From: Channa striata
Lineage: Eukaryota > Chordata > Actinopteri > Anabantiformes > Channidae
Assembly: GCA_033026295.1 (NCBI GenBank)
Contig: CM065179.1
Location: 18,035,275-18,099,274, forward strand
DNA: 64,000 nt
Direction of reading: 5' to 3'
Each line of letters opens with the position of its first letter. Within the stretch, counting starts at the first letter, position 1. The notes under the pieces were generated by a model that did not search any database, was not told where the DNA came from, and was given only the letters and a program-made list of their open reading frames with translations. Positions 1-14,144 of this stretch are shown one piece after another. The position numbers and the translations under genes were made by a program.

Positions 1-73
1 TCATCTGCACACAACCGCATGGGAGGATGGATTTGTAGGGAAAAGGAGAAAGGGAGGATAGTGGTGGTTACGC

Positions 74-100
74 GTGTGTGTGTGTGTGTGTGTGTGTGTG
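74..100. repeat. (GT)n microsatellite
   Basis: About 13 perfect GT units, followed by a GA-rich stretch to about 163. Confidence 0.95.
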
Positions 101-1876
101 AGGGCTTAGGAAGAGGGGAGGAGAGACAGGAGGAAAAAGGGTGAGGGAAAGAGAGAGAGAGAATGAGGGAGTGTTTTCCATCTGTTTTATGGCTGAATGT
201 ATTCTTTTTGTTCGAGGCCATCATGCTGGGCAACATGTTTTGTTTTTGAATATGGTTGTTTAGCCATCTGGACTATTACCCTTTACAGAAAATTGTCATT
301 GTTTTCTCTACATTTGTGATAGCTGTGTGCACATGGTCATGTTCAACTCGACTGTACGTGTAATTCTCTGTTAATCACGACGGACTAATTTCACAATACT
401 AGTTTAATGCTCCTTCTTTAAGGAAAACCTTCATTTTTGCCCATAGAAGTTGATTAAAAACAGTTTAAGTGATATTGGACGTGTTGTATTTTTATTAGAG
501 TGATGAATTCCAACCTAAACTAACAGGTAATGCCCACTAGTTCCTACCTAAGACAAAATCTTTAGAAGTGCTCACTCACAGCTGACATAAAAAAACTGAG
601 TTATCTTTTTTTTTCCTTGCCAAAACCTGCCACCTACAAACATAACCCTTCGTGCGACTTTACTGTCAGCAATTCAGATGGAAATTAGCGAGTTATTTTG
701 GTAGTAGCTTGTGTATCCCTGTGCTCCTAGCCACAAGTAGCAGACATGAGGAACAGGCTATGGAGGTCTGGTGATCTCACTTCTTTCTAACTCGACACCC
801 CCAGATCTGGCAATTTGTCAGACTTCACACAGCTTTTCTCCAGAGATGCAAATTAATGCCTAATGCAACTTTTTTTTTTTTTACATATGGAATCATATTT
901 CTCGAGACTGAGCAAGCTTAGATGTGTAAAATCTGCACACTTCTCCTTTGAAACCAGGTCACAAATACACTCAGCATTTGACTTTAAATTATTTATTAAG
1001 GAGAACTGGTCTATAGCCAGTGTTGGAGAAAGTGCAGTATATGCAGCGACTGTGGCTCACTGCTGTGATATTATCTTTTGTACAACAATGGAAGCTGGAG
1101 ACATAGGAAAATAAGCGATGTCAGGGGTTGGATGCAAAGGTAATAATTTTTGGTGCGTCTGGTCTTTTAATGGAATTGGTTGACAAAAACAAAAATATAC
1201 ACCATCGCCAAACCTTGCCTTTCATTTTGACTGCTAGACGTTTCTTTGAAATTAAATCCAAATCACATGATCCACAAATTACATACAGGAAATTAAAACC
1301 AACCAGACATTAGGTTTTGACAGAGGGATTTTATTGTGACACTAATGATATATCTGCTTGTCTTTGAATCATTAGTTTCCTTCTCTGCTGTGTATAAAGT
1401 AACATCACATGCATGAATGATCCTTGAGCCTGAATATGAATTGATGTCTTTTTTTAATCACACTTCTCTCGACTGCACCTCTTTCTCTCTGCCTCTGAAT
1501 TTCCATAGTCAAAGCAGTCAAAGCTGTGATCATTTACATCACGGCATAGGTGCGTTTCTTTTCGCTGTGAGGTCGCTCCCTTCGCCTGGATGAAGCTCTG
1601 CAGCCTTGTTCTATGTGTCGCTGGATGATGGGGAAAAATAAATGAGGAGATCATACAGGGGTGCTCAGTAGCTGATGTGCAGCTCTCTAGTGGGAATGAG
1701 ATTTTACTGTCATTGGCTGGAGAAAGGTCAAAGCAAAGGCGCATTGAAATGGGGGAATAAATAGGCAAGCATACTGCAGCGCATAGGGAGAGTGGGCCTG
1801 CCAATGAAGTCCCAATCTATTCCCCTCACGCTCCCTGTTCACTCCCATTACCGACCTCATCAGCATCAAATCCCCA

Positions 1877-1909
1877 CCAGCAGCAGCAGCAGCAGCAGCA
1901 GAAGCAGCA
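1877..1909. repeat. (CAG)n microsatellite
   Basis: CAG/AGC units with one GAAG interruption. An (AC)n run follows at 1953-1976. Confidence 0.9.
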
Positions 1910-1952
1910 GAACACCCTCCCCCCTATATACAGTATACGCCACCTCTCTTAT

Positions 1953-1976
1953 GGACACACACACACACACACACAC
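1953..1976. repeat. (AC)n microsatellite
   Basis: About 12 perfect units. Confidence 0.9.
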
Positions 1977-3350
1977 CTCTTTGCAGGCCTTGAAAAAAGG
2001 TGGCTATTTGTTCAACTGTTGTGTGATGCTTGTGTAAGTGTGCGAGCCTTTGTGGGTTTGTTGACTGCTGGGCCTAATTGTAACTCACAGGCCTTCAGAT
2101 TGTCACCTCAGATTTGACGCTGGTCATTATCTTCAAGCTCTTAGCAACAATCTGAGATTGACAAAATGGAGTCCTTATAAAACTGTTTATATTGACACAC
2201 GTCCTCGTCATCTGCATTTTTCAGCAAACATCATAATAAGTGGCTTCAAACAGTGGATGATACAAAGACGTGGGATGAAAGTAGGAAAAAAAAAACATAT
2301 TACTTTCCTGAAAATCTAATTATTGGTTATTTGTCTTGTAATGATGGCTGACTGGGGGTTATAGTCTATATGAACTGCCACATCATTGGCCTCTCTGCCC
2401 CATCACCCTGTCTTCTCTACCTCCTTCCTCTCACTGTTCCTCCGCCCGAGGAGCTGGACTCATACCTTTGCTACATCTCACCACAACCATCACCTCACCC
2501 ACCTCCCCGTCTTACACCCCTGTATGTCCACTTCAGTTCAGCTCAGCTAACATGACAGGCCAGGCAGATGATGATAAATGCAGAGGAGGAAAAGCAATTA
2601 CTGGATCAGTTAGGTGTAGTAGGGAGTGCTCAGGGCACTCATTACCAACAGACTGTAGATTCCGGGATGCTCACACACACACGTGCATCTCCACTGGATT
2701 ATATGCTTCATCAGCAGAGTTACATATACACACGTGCAAAACAAACCAAAATGTTTGCTTCGTATTTGTATATGATGTACCGGTATATGAAAATGACACT
2801 GTAACACATGAACGATGTGAATGAATAGGTTAATGTCAACGCTTCTGTTGTGCACTGTGCATTTGTCCATGTCAGCTATACAGCTGCTTGCCTTGCCATC
2901 CGCACACCTGTCAAAGCTGAGGAAACTGCATGTATAGAATATAAGCCGAAGAGGATGAGAGAGCCTGGGTGATTGACAGTAGGACTTAGGTTGTCATAGG
3001 GACAGCAGCAGCCCTTGCTGTCCCCTGAGGAGGATGTAGGAACACTAATAATAAGGGAGAAACATATACACACACAGATGGAAAGAGAGAGTTTGACAAA
3101 AAGGGAAAATTAGAATTTACCACAAAATAAAGTAAGTCCACGCACACACACGTACGTGCACATAAGCGCACATATTTTCTTGCAGGCAGTTGCCCGAAAT
3201 GTGTGTGTGTATGTAAGTGGTGGGTGGTGAGATCGCAGGTCAGGCCCACGCAGTCCCCATTCAGCCGTACATTGTGCAGCACACACCGACTACATAGGGG
3301 CCAGAATGGCAGACGGAACAAAGAGGAGCTCATGCATGCACGCAGAACAG

Positions 3351-3351
<1 letters not shown>

Positions 3352-3397
<46 letters not shown>
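3352..3397. repeat. (AC)n microsatellite
   Basis: About 22 perfect units. It makes false open frames rich in Thr-His (plus strand) and Cys-Val (minus strand). Confidence 0.95.
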
Positions 3398-3398
<1 letters not shown>

Positions 3399-6300
3399 CA
3401 AGGCTCCTCCCCTTGCTGCCGGTGTTTGCTTCGCCTCTGCATTGCTGCCCCCTCTCAGTCAAAGACATGATTATTATTGCTTCATCGAGAAATCATCTGA
3501 ATTTTACAGGATCAGCCAACCGCATGACATGCATGCAGCGGATTTATATTATAGTTTCCATAGTGTTTTCCAAAGTTTTTCTGGAGGTATGTTTTGTGCA
3601 CAGAGCAGAAGAAAAAAAACTATAGAAACAAAAGAAAAAATGTAAGTATGTGATAAGTAGTGTTTAAGCACATGTTATGCTTTTGTCTAAAAAAGTTGAA
3701 TGTCCAGCCACAATTACATAAGAGTCCACGGCTCCTAATTGTGGGTTTCCTTTACTGCTACATAGAGTAAACATGTGATTACAAAAACAGCTTGATTTTG
3801 TTGGACATCTAATCACTGGTTGCATTGTGGTTCACCCTGATATCACTTTCCTTAACCTTAACTGTCGGAGGAGGTGTGTGTTTGACTTTGATAATGGATA
3901 TGTTTGGTTATTTGACTTGCAGGGGAATTTTGTCACATGCAGGATCACATTTGGACTGGACAGAATGTTCTAAACAAGTCCATGCTTGAGCGCCGCTGGG
4001 AGAGGATGATGTAGTGGCACTGTAGGTGGTGGAGATACACAAAGTCTCAAAGTGTGTTTGCATGCGTCCGCATGCGTGTTTGTGTGTGCGTCAACGCCAG
4101 AGTGAATGTTTGTGTATATGGGCGAGTGGGGGTGGCAGGGCTATAATCTGCTCCAAACTGCTTGCGGGCAGAGGCGAGGTGGGCGAGACAGTGATACAGA
4201 AAGAGAGCAAGGGAAGGAGAGTGTGCAAGGAGGGGGGTGGGGTGAGGACAAGAAATGAAGAAATGAGTTGGCAAGAGAAAAGGATTACAGACAGAAATAT
4301 GAAAAAAAAAAGAAAAACAAGGACAGAGGGAAGAAGAAGTGGAGTTGAGGTGAGAGCAGTGTGGATTTGTAAGTCTTATGGATGTACTACAGCTACTGTA
4401 CCCACTGTCCTCGCTCCTCTCCCACCCATTGTCATGCCTACACCGCCAGCCGCAGCAAAGCAGCTAATTCTTCTGACATTTACGCTGCTTTCTCACTCCG
4501 TCAGTGATGCAGGCATTGGCCAGAGCCACTGTCAGCACTTACAATGGTCCCAGGTGGATGAGCGATGGTGGATGGTGCAGATGATGGACTGCTCAACCCT
4601 AACTGGGGCCTAGCCAATGAAGAGGCCCTTAGAAAAGCTCTCAGAGCTAAGGTCTTCTATTGTGTTGCTTTATTATACAGCATCTCTTGAATAAAGTAGG
4701 ATTAGTGTGGGTGGACGAATGAGAAAAAAAATCAGTGTGGAGGAAAAAAGTGAAAGAAAACGAAGTAGAGGACGAGGAGAGGGAAGGAAGAAATAGGAAT
4801 TTGATAGTGGAAGTAATTTACAAATTCTTCACTCTTCAGTGCCAAAGAATGCACTTGGGCTTTATAAAGCATCACAAAATACTTTCCAAAACACTACAGC
4901 AACTTTTTACAAGTTCAATTTGCTGGTCACCTCACCTGACATCACCACACTTCCCATAATGCCTTGCTGTGACCTCTACACTGATGTGCATTACTTCTCA
5001 GTAGTTTTTTAAACTCCAAAAATTTGGATTGTATATAGAGTATTTTTACAGATTAAAAAAACAGAAATTCTGCCTGCCTGCTGAAATTGACCAAGTTTAT
5101 TTGTTCTTGTAGCTCATTGGTGATGCCAAGGTTGTAAACACATACTGTGTGTAAATGCATGAATACCAATGCAAACTACCGGCTAGAGCTGCTGTGTGGG
5201 TAAAGGTAACACGCTGGCAGATAACCTTAATTGTCAAAATGCAAAATAGGGAAAACTTTTGTTAAGGGCTTTTAAATAATTTAATAAAACACGCAGAAAG
5301 AATTTTACACACACACAAAAGTGGAATTTCTGTTAGGAAGCTGCAAATACCCAGTACCTACAGGGTATTTTGGACAGATTTCCTGCCAAATGTGCTGAAA
5401 AAGTGCAATCCTGTACATACATTACAGTTTCACACACAGACTAACTAATGAGGTGCCAGAGCAACAGCTTGACTACTTCCACCTACAACCAGGATTTGTG
5501 TATTTTGTGTGTTTTACTGCAGACTAGAAACCACATACTGGTTTGTGTATATCATGACTAGTTTCTTGTCTGGGTAATTTGGATGGACTTTTTGTTCCAT
5601 GTTCTTCAGTGTAAAGCTATTCCACAAAGCAGTAGCTGTCTTCCTAACTACACATTTTCATTTCCTCCCAAACAGTAGTTGTCATTTGACCGACTGGATT
5701 CACGTGACACATCACGTTAAAAACCACGTGCCCGACCGAGCCCCCAACTATGTCTGAGTGCAGACCTGTGAGATATGATCAGAAGCTCTGATGCCAAATA
5801 TGTGGATTTTTGTTCACTGAAAACATGTAAAGACAAAATAAACGTCTGGCGGCCGTTGTCCGAACACATATGCTGTATTTTCAAGTATGTTGTGTCAGCA
5901 AAATAGCAGTGCAGCTATGACAACAAAATGCTTGAGCTGCTCCTGGTGGAAACGCGTTCCACATAAACACATTGACGAGATGTTTCGTGTGTTAGTAACA
6001 TATTCTACGGTGTTTATGAGCTCAGCACAAAGGCATCCTGAGCACGTCGACCTGCAAACGGTTAGCCTTGACAGGATGTTCCATTGTTACAAACACTAAT
6101 TTGTAAATTGTGATTGTATAAGCAGCTGACACACATGCACACATGACCATCACTGTAAAACCAACTAAAAGTGCATATTATATTTATGTTATTACAGACA
6201 AACTGTCATGATCTGCATTTCTCTCAAATGTAGGAAGCAGCAAACGTGAGGAGGAAGCTTTAAATGTGCTCCCTCGCAGTCATGTGACATGCAGACTCCT

Positions 6301-6479
6301 CTCTGTTAGCCTGGGGACTCGTGCTGTTCACTCTTTCAACTGTAGCTCATCTTCACCTCCACTCGCTTTTTTCTCTCCCCGTTCACATCGTAGCGTCTTT
6401 CCTTCCATCCCTCCTTGTATTCTACAGGACACACTGATAGATTTAACTGTCAGGGAACTCACAGAGCCTGGGGGAACAA

Positions 6480-6483
<4 letters not shown>

Positions 6484-6522
<39 letters not shown>
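6484..6522. repeat. (AC)n microsatellite
   Basis: About 19 perfect units. Confidence 0.95.
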
Positions 6523-6524
<2 letters not shown>

Positions 6525-7239
6525 CAGTCATTACTACCTTACATAACTCTCTAACATGTACTTTAAGTTAGACAAAACCCACAGCAGACACAACACGTGA
6601 ATTCATCCGTCTAACAATGAAGCAGCCTCGGGAAAAATGCATTTTTTTGACAATGAACAGGAGGGATCGTTCTTTCACAGCAGACTCTCTTGTCATTCCT
6701 GAATTACTTTTGCAAATGACTGTAAAGTAAATGCAAATATGTCTTTGTGGGTTTTAACACTCCCAGCTTAAACATACAAATGATAGAATCCATTCTCTTG
6801 CAGAGCGTTGCTGTGTTGATTATTCCCTCCCTCCGTTTTGTTCTTTCTCTTATTGTTCTGCTCAATTTTGAACTTACAGATCAAGAGTATCTATACAATC
6901 TTGGTCACCGACCAATCACAGTTCACAGTGAATCACAGTTTCATTTCTGTCTTACTCTCTAACGTATGTTCTTTGTTTTCCACAAAGCTGCTGATTCAAA
7001 AACAGTTCACAGTTGAAGTGATGTTATCTTGGTTGGGATAATGACCACTGAGAGACTGACCATCCTGAAAACCAAGATAAGTTTGTCTAAACCTACAAAA
7101 CTTTTCAAGTTAAAATGTATTGTTGTCATGTTACAACGAGTCAACTATTGTGTTTGAAATGTCTCACCACTCAATCAAGTATCTTGTAGACAATAGAAAA
7201 GGTGTGAGTAGTCAATAAGATTTAGCACAGCATGACCCC

Positions 7240-7642
7240 AGCATCACCTCATACACCACAAATGAATCCTGAGGTGTGGTCCTACTGATGGCTGTGCGAA
7301 GTTTGGAAAGCGGTTTAGACTTCACTCTCTCTGGTGAGGGTAGACTCTTCATTGTGGTCCTGAGGACCTGTCCGGTGATGAGTCTTGAACAGTCTGGATT
7401 GCTCCTCGGTGGTACTCTTCGCTGGAAAAGTGTGTGTTGGTGGACTTTGACCACACAGATATGTGGCGTTTTCCTTTCACAGCTTCTTGAACACACCAGC
7501 CATTTAATCCCAGATTTATGTTGTTGGCCTTGTTTTAGCTATGACTGTTGTGCTTCTGCTACACAAGCCCACTGTCTCAACAGAGGCCCACTTTGGATTA
7601 AACCCACCAGGCGGGTTTAATGTTGTGGCTGATCAGTGCACA
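7240..7642. mobile_element. Probable remnant of the same MITE family (one recognisable end)
   Basis: The right edge (7613-7640) reads GGGTTTAATGTTGTGGCTGA, then TCAGTG, which is the typical end of this fish element. A small hairpin (7597-7605 with 7613-7621) sits at the edge. The left end is not certain. The 114-codon open frame inside looks like chance. Confidence 0.3.
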
Positions 7643-8218
7643 TACAGCATAGATAGAGACATGGCTGCAGCATCAAGGAAGCGGAGACTGCAAACACAGT
7701 CATTGTGACTGAGTAGCAATCTGTGACCCTCCTCTTTGTGGGCACCAGTGCTCATCCAGAGGGATCTAAATGATATTGACAGTTGAATAAATTTTCCGCA
7801 TGAAATCATGTCGGCTTGAGCATGCCTTCCCCTATCTCCTTCCCTGTCTATGACCCACTGAAGTGCTAAATAATTACATTACTTTCCTGCAGCTAATTTG
7901 ACTGAGAGTAATAAATCTGCTCCCATACCACTGTAGCTGATTTTACAAATTAAAAAAAGATCAGTATTGATAAATGGAAAATGTGCCGTATGTTGCTGTA
8001 ATAGCTCTATGGTGCAGGTTGTAGGGGGATAATAAAGAGTTTTGCCCATAGGTGATATCTTTCATTCTTCAGATGATGACTAATTTGTCATTGTCGATAT
8101 TGTATAAACAAGCGCATGTAGAAAGACCCTGCAGTTAGGGACCGCCAACTAAAATAATAATATACCCAAATATTCTGCCCAGGCCCAGCTACATACACAT
8201 AATGTGTGTAGGGAAAGG

Positions 8219-9148
8219 TCGATTTATGCTTCTCCTTCGATACAAGTAAACGCTGATGCAGACTGGGGTGTTATGGGTACGCATATGTCGCAGAGTGCGC
8301 ACACCTCCCAAATGTCAACAACACGTTGTGCGGAGATGTGCATCGACCAAGCTGATTGGATAACACAAGGAGTGGGGACTGAAACTGAAATAGAAACGGA
8401 TATTAAGAACAAGAAATGTTACCGATTATAGCTGTCTAGATGTTCAGATTGTTTTTATATAAGACATACGTATGTTTAATGTTTAATGTATTCTATTGTT
8501 TTACTGTCTTCAGTGTATTCATTTTGTTTTCACTGTGGACATTTTGTTTTACTTAGGACTTTTTGTTTACAAAAATAATAAGAAAAGTCTGGGTTTGATA
8601 GCATACTGTAATACTCATGGGACAAAAACTATTTGGTTAATAAAAATTGAAAAAGTTTCCCAATTTACCATTTGGTCTTATAAATGTTGCCTCTCGAAAT
8701 ATGCACAGGTTTATTCAAAAGCAACACAGGACATTGTAGTTCACTACGTCTATTAAATACTTTATTTCATCTAAATTATGAATGCAGAAAACAAGGGCAC
8801 TTCAGAGGCTTCACATACTTTCTCTTGTCATTCAAATTTTGTGCTGTCTGCCCCTATAAAAATCATAGATGGAGCCAAAGCCAAAGAAGGAGCCAAACAA
8901 GCATTCTCGCAGGAGACTGGAAAAGTTCATCAGGTCCATTTTATCGCTGAAATCTGCGTTTACCTTCATAGACTCTGAGTGTTGCGAAATGTAGAGCATG
9001 CATATCTTATTTCTGTTTCCGGATAGTTTCATTATTTTCTCCTAATTGAGGTTTGTTAAACGTGATATTGCCTGTTGGGGACACACGTCTGCTGTGCGAG
9101 TACGTCCGCATCAACATTTACGTATATCGACGGAGAAGCAGAATTCGA
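8219..9148. mobile_element. Degraded DNA transposon (about 930 bases) with terminal inverted repeats
   Basis: The left end (8219-8263) and right end (9104-9148) are inverted copies, about 80% matching over 45 bases. Shared words are TCGA, TGCTTCTCC, TCGATA, GTAAA and TGATGC. The GCTTCTCCGTCGAT-type end resembles non-autonomous Harbinger/PIF elements of fish as I remember them, so the superfamily is a guess. The interior is AT-rich and has no transposase reading frame. No clear target-site duplication was found. Confidence 0.6.
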
Positions 9149-11859
9149 CATTAAAAAAAGAAAAAGACAGCAAACAATGTTAATGTACACGAGAAGCCGT
9201 ACAAATAATAGAAGCACTGAATGAAGGCGTTTGGAAAGTGGAGAGTGTCACGTAATGTAATATTTAGTTGTGCTTGGTCTGGGCTTTGTTCTTGTGTGAT
9301 GTCTTATCTGACTCAGGCTGACATCGAATAGATTCATTCATCATTATGCGCCTGCAAACTGTGTGACTTATGAAGCTTATATGGCTTTTATGCCTGTTTA
9401 ATAACATATCGCAGCCCTCTAATAGTCACTGTTCACTCCTTAACACCTGTTATCTATGGAGCCAGAATAACATTGTAATTTTCGACTTTGTCAGATATTT
9501 TATGTGTGTTTAATGACAATGCAATTACAGAAATAACAGAGCAACATGCCGTCTAACAGTGCGCATTTACTGCTAACAAACACCTTGACCTTTACACGGT
9601 TGCAAGCTGCAGTGCAACGAAGCTGTTCGGCTGTAGCTTCCTAATATGGGTTTGCAGTATATGTTTCATTGGACGCCGAGCTGCTGTCGGTGAGTAATAT
9701 TATGTAAGTGTGCTGGGTCTGACTGGTCTTTCCACTGCTGGAGTTTCTGCCCCCTGGTATTTGGAATGTCTGACTCCTGTGACTACAAGGCTGCATTCTC
9801 TTTATTGTTTGTGTGTGCGTGTGTGCGGAGGGGGGTGATCTAACAGCATAATAAAAAGCAGTTACAACATCTAAAAAAGGCACAATCCTCCCTCTTTGCC
9901 TACAGTCTTTCAGTCATAACAGGGTACGATTGAACCGCTCCGTCTGTGTCTCAACATTCATCAGAGACTCAATGTGCTTCCTATTAAAAATAGTGTCTGC
10001 GGTGTGTTTTCACTGCTAGCTCGGTGTCACATAAAAAAATGGAAATGTATTCTCTGATTTCTCTGGACCGTTGTCATATCTTCTGGGAAGAGTTGTGATG
10101 TGTGAGACAGGAAGTACGAGGATCGGAGAACGGACAAAGGTCGTTGGCTGCGGGGTTAAGGCAACACGGGTTAAGTAGCGTTAAAGCTTCCTCTCACTGA
10201 AAGGCCTTTTAATCCTGATGAGGACAAACAACTTGCTGACACATACACATACACACAGAAAAACACCGAGTTTGCTGATGAGAGAGCCAGGGGTCACCCT
10301 GAAGGATAAATGCTGATAATGATAAAAACAGTCTTTCCTCAACACAACGCAGGATAAACACACACAGGAACATATGTCCGCCACACATCTAAACAAAGAC
10401 CGCATCTGCACAGCATACGCGCTGGGGTCATTGTATTTTTAGGAACCAAAAGCATGTTCTGAAAGTCAAACATGTTTTCCTGTTTGAAACTCAAACACAC
10501 ATTTCCACTTCCTCTTGCTGGTCATCATCATTCCAGATCGCCGTCATTACCTCTGACCCCGAGGCACAAAGTAGTTTTACCCAAATTTCTCCGTCTCCCT
10601 CGTCTCATCTCGTCTCCGCGGGCAGCTGTGTCAACACCCAGAGGCCCCCAGACTTAAACAAACCTTCAACACACACAGTGCGCCATGCCACTCCCCTCAC
10701 ACAGCTCGGGGAAGGCTGCACCGACGACTCCATGATTGTAGTCAGTCCCTGAGCAACATTGATTTTGTTCCAATCAATCCAGAGAGATTGCAACGCATGT
10801 GAATGACAAAGCTTCTATGCCACGGAATACATTTCAGCATTAATTGCTGCTGGGCAGACTCCGCAGGCCAAACGTTGTCAGCATGTTGTCTGTTCACTTG
10901 GACCGACTGTCACCCATATCTCAACCGTCACAGGGCCAAACTTTATGACCATCAAAGTAAAAGAAATACTCCAATTTACTTTCTTTCTTTCTTTTGGGCA
11001 AATTTTAGCTGAGAACTACATCTCCCCGACGTGTTACCCGGCTCCTTCCCGCTGCTCATTATTACTGTAATTTTTCAGGGAGTGCCATTTCCTTCTCCAA
11101 CCTCTGAGCTTTTGATTGCTAACATAAATTGATATTGTGAGTTCCATTGTGGGCTGGAGGAGCACGTACCGAGTCGAGCTTTGGCTGCTGCTTTGGATAT
11201 TATTTTATTTGTCAGGCTTTGTTTACCTTGCATTTGAACATTTTCCTGTCTCCCATTCTAAGGTTTTGTATGTTTGTACTTCACCCCGTCTGTTGTTTTG
11301 TGTCATAACAAAGTCATTCATATTCCCTCCTCCAGTACTTTTCTCATCCTCTCTCCCTATGCTTCATTTTACTGTTTATGTTTCCGCCCCACCACTCTTG
11401 TCCCTGTGGATGGAGCAGACATGGGACAAAAGCTGCTGTGCTACTGTCCAGCCATTGTGTTTGTATGTGTGTGTGAGTGACACGCTTAACACACAAGGGT
11501 GAGGAATGAGCTAACTGAGTCACGTCGGTGGAATATCTCAGCTACTGCAGGTCTCAGAGTTTTATTGTGTGTCTCAAACGAGCTGCATCATCCTGCATTT
11601 TATTTTCCGTTTTTATGGCCACAGATTGTATGAGGGGGGGGGTCCTGTGCTGAGAGCCAGCCTGCTGTCTCCCGACTGAAAAATATTAATGTACTAGTGA
11701 GCAGGAGCACCGCCAGCACTCTCTTTTTCTCAGTGTCTGTCCATGTCTGATTGCTGGGAAGGACTTCTAGAGTTTTATGAGTTTTGCTGCTGGACCTGCC
11801 GCAGGCTTGGCTTAAGGCCCTGACAGGGATCAGAGTGGCATGGCAACACTTATACGGGG

Positions 11860-11860
<1 letters not shown>

Positions 11861-11890
<30 letters not shown>
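11861..11890. repeat. (CA)n microsatellite
   Basis: 15 perfect units. Confidence 0.95.
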
Positions 11891-11892
<2 letters not shown>

Positions 11893-13603
11893 GAAATAAA
11901 TGTGTCTAATAAAAAATGTGAATGTCTTCCTTCTCAGTGATGGAGGTGATGATGTCCTGTGCCGTTGGCTAAACATGAGGATGCTGCACACTGGCCACAA
12001 CATGTACGGAAGGACACACATGAGCACATTAGGAGCAAGTGGAGACAAGCTGCAGACAACCTGAGCAGCCTTGGGCCAGCAGACCGGGGATTAAGCCACA
12101 CATGAGCAGCTGCCTGGTGAGACAAAGGGCACGGAGAGCAAGAGTGACGTACTGCAGGGAATCCAGGACGTAAGCACATACGGCAGAGGAGCTGCTGGGG
12201 GCATCATTTAGAGAAACATGTGCTCTTCAGGTTATTTCCTGAGTCTTGTGCTAAATTTAAAGTTGGTGACTCCCAAGCAGTGTCTTGCCAACCAACCTGT
12301 GGCTCAGGGCCATTTTCTTTTGGATCTGACCTTTTTTAATAGTGGAAACACATATGATAATCTGCAGTCCATGCACTTTATGTGTGCATAGAACACAGGG
12401 AGGGACACTTTCTTAACTCGGCTTGACCCGTGAGTGCACACAAAGTGCATAAATGTAGAGGAGACATACAGTAAAGGATACAGAAACAGAAAGGAGATGG
12501 ACCTGACGTGAACAATGAGCTCGTGTGGTGACGGTTGACGGTTGTTATTAAGCAGCAGAGCAGAAAGGGAAGAGAGGTACCGTCCCTGCTGGTAAAGAGC
12601 GCTCAGTGCCCTTTGTCTTTGGTTTGGAGGAGGAGAAGTAAGTGCTGACCACATCAGCCACAGGCCTTTAACTCATGGTGCAAGCGTTTTCTACATGACC
12701 TTCACATTAGAGCAGGTTTAACCAGTATCTGAACTTCAGCAGAGAAAAAGTGGAGTAGAATTGTGTTTTTCAGAGCGCAAGAGCTTCACATTGGGGGAGT
12801 ACCTTACAAGTCCAACTCTGTCCCTGCTTTTGCATAATTGTTTTTCTTCATCTTTTAATGTTTAGGGTCATCAGGGATTTTAACATGTCCACTATTTGAG
12901 CATGAGGCGACTAAAAACATATTTAGTGGTCCCCGTAGAATAGATTGATCTTTACACCAGGGATGAATACAGCACTGAAATAAACTCTGGCCTGTTTAGG
13001 TCTGTCTGGTCTCTCCTGCACTGCACCGTCTGTCTGTCTGTCTGTCAAGGTTTTAACATACCTCTGGTTTTAAGAGGGCTGCCTCCTCTCACCTCCCGTT
13101 CCTCTGCTTTGGCTGTCTCTGTATATGTCTGCTGATGTTGTTTAGAGAAGTGCAGACCACTTCAAATTGTCCTCAGTGTCGGAATGGAAACGCTGGTAAT
13201 CAGGGGGAGTGCGGCGCATTCTTACATGTCACTTTTTAGCAAAACACACAAGCAGAGCTCTTATTCTCTGTCTCTGCATGGAGTTTGCAGTGTGGGCAGA
13301 GGGTGATAAATACAATGGAGAGAAAATAGAGGAGAGGAGAGAGGGGGAGTGGGGATGGAGGAGAGTGCGTGGGTGAGCAGATAGGACTGGAGATGAGGGG
13401 GAGGGGGGCAGGTTAAGTTGGTGCCTACACAGGGCTCTATCCCACAGGCTCTCTCCTGTCTCCCACGCCTGGCCCTTCTAACCTGGCCTAGCTTCTGTTT
13501 AATGTCTGGCTCTGTCACACCTCGGCCCACTCCCTGGAGATCTGCATGTCTGTGGAGTAAAGTACATTTCAAACTAGTTCTCCAAAGAAAAAGAACAAGT
13601 AGG

Positions 13604-13621
13604 AAAAAAAAAAAAAAAAAA
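13604..13621. repeat. Poly(A) tract
   Basis: 18 consecutive A. No retroposon body is recognisable upstream. Confidence 0.85.
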
Positions 13622-14121
13622 CAGTGGAGAAGACTTCAGCGTGAATTTTTGGGTCCTTTATCTTTTGCTTGGCTGCATTTTTGGCTAAATTTTTCTTGTT
13701 GCTCTTAAGTTCTTTTATTCCTCTACTCACATAAGACTTCTAGCTACTTCTTGCTTGTTCAAAATCACAAATATTTACAAAGACACTGTACATTTAAGGT
13801 GATGGAAATATTTATCTTCTGTTATACTAATGCTTATGATTACTGGACTGTTCTACATGTGTTTTAGGGGCTTGTAAGAGAAAAACCAGGCAGAGCACTC
13901 AGAGCTACTGTGGTGTTAATACTGCACTGTGCAACTTTACTGATCAAAATTATTTTAAAAAACTTTTCGTATTTTCCTTTACAGCATTTCAGGGGTCAGA
14001 TCAGAGATGTTCCATCACAGTGTTACTTGCAATAAAAAATATTTATAGCCAACGATTGTATGGGGGGGGGGGCTCTCAAGTTATTCATTTTTTCATTTTA
14101 GCAATTGAGAGAAGAAAACTC

Positions 14122-14144
14122 AATCTATCTATCTATCTGTCTAG
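14122..14144. repeat. (ATCT)n microsatellite
   Basis: About five tetranucleotide units ending in CTGTCTAG. Confidence 0.8.

Larger units (their letters stand above)
101..7239. other. Non-coding stretch, no gene seen (0.1-7.2 kb)
   Basis: AT-rich unique sequence with the microsatellites listed separately. Purine-rich runs occur at 4190-4365 and 4725-4800. The 195-codon frame at 4026-4613 spans the first purine run and has no domain, so I do not call it. No RNA gene or exon is recognised. Confidence 0.6.

Noticed and set aside
2986..3468. 160-codon minus-strand frame with a poly Cys-Val stretch
   Set aside because: It is created by the (AC)n microsatellite at 3352-3397.
4026..4613. 195-codon open frame on the plus strand
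   Set aside because: It spans a CA/GT-rich and a purine-rich stretch, has no domain, signal or splice context, and its composition follows the DNA bias.
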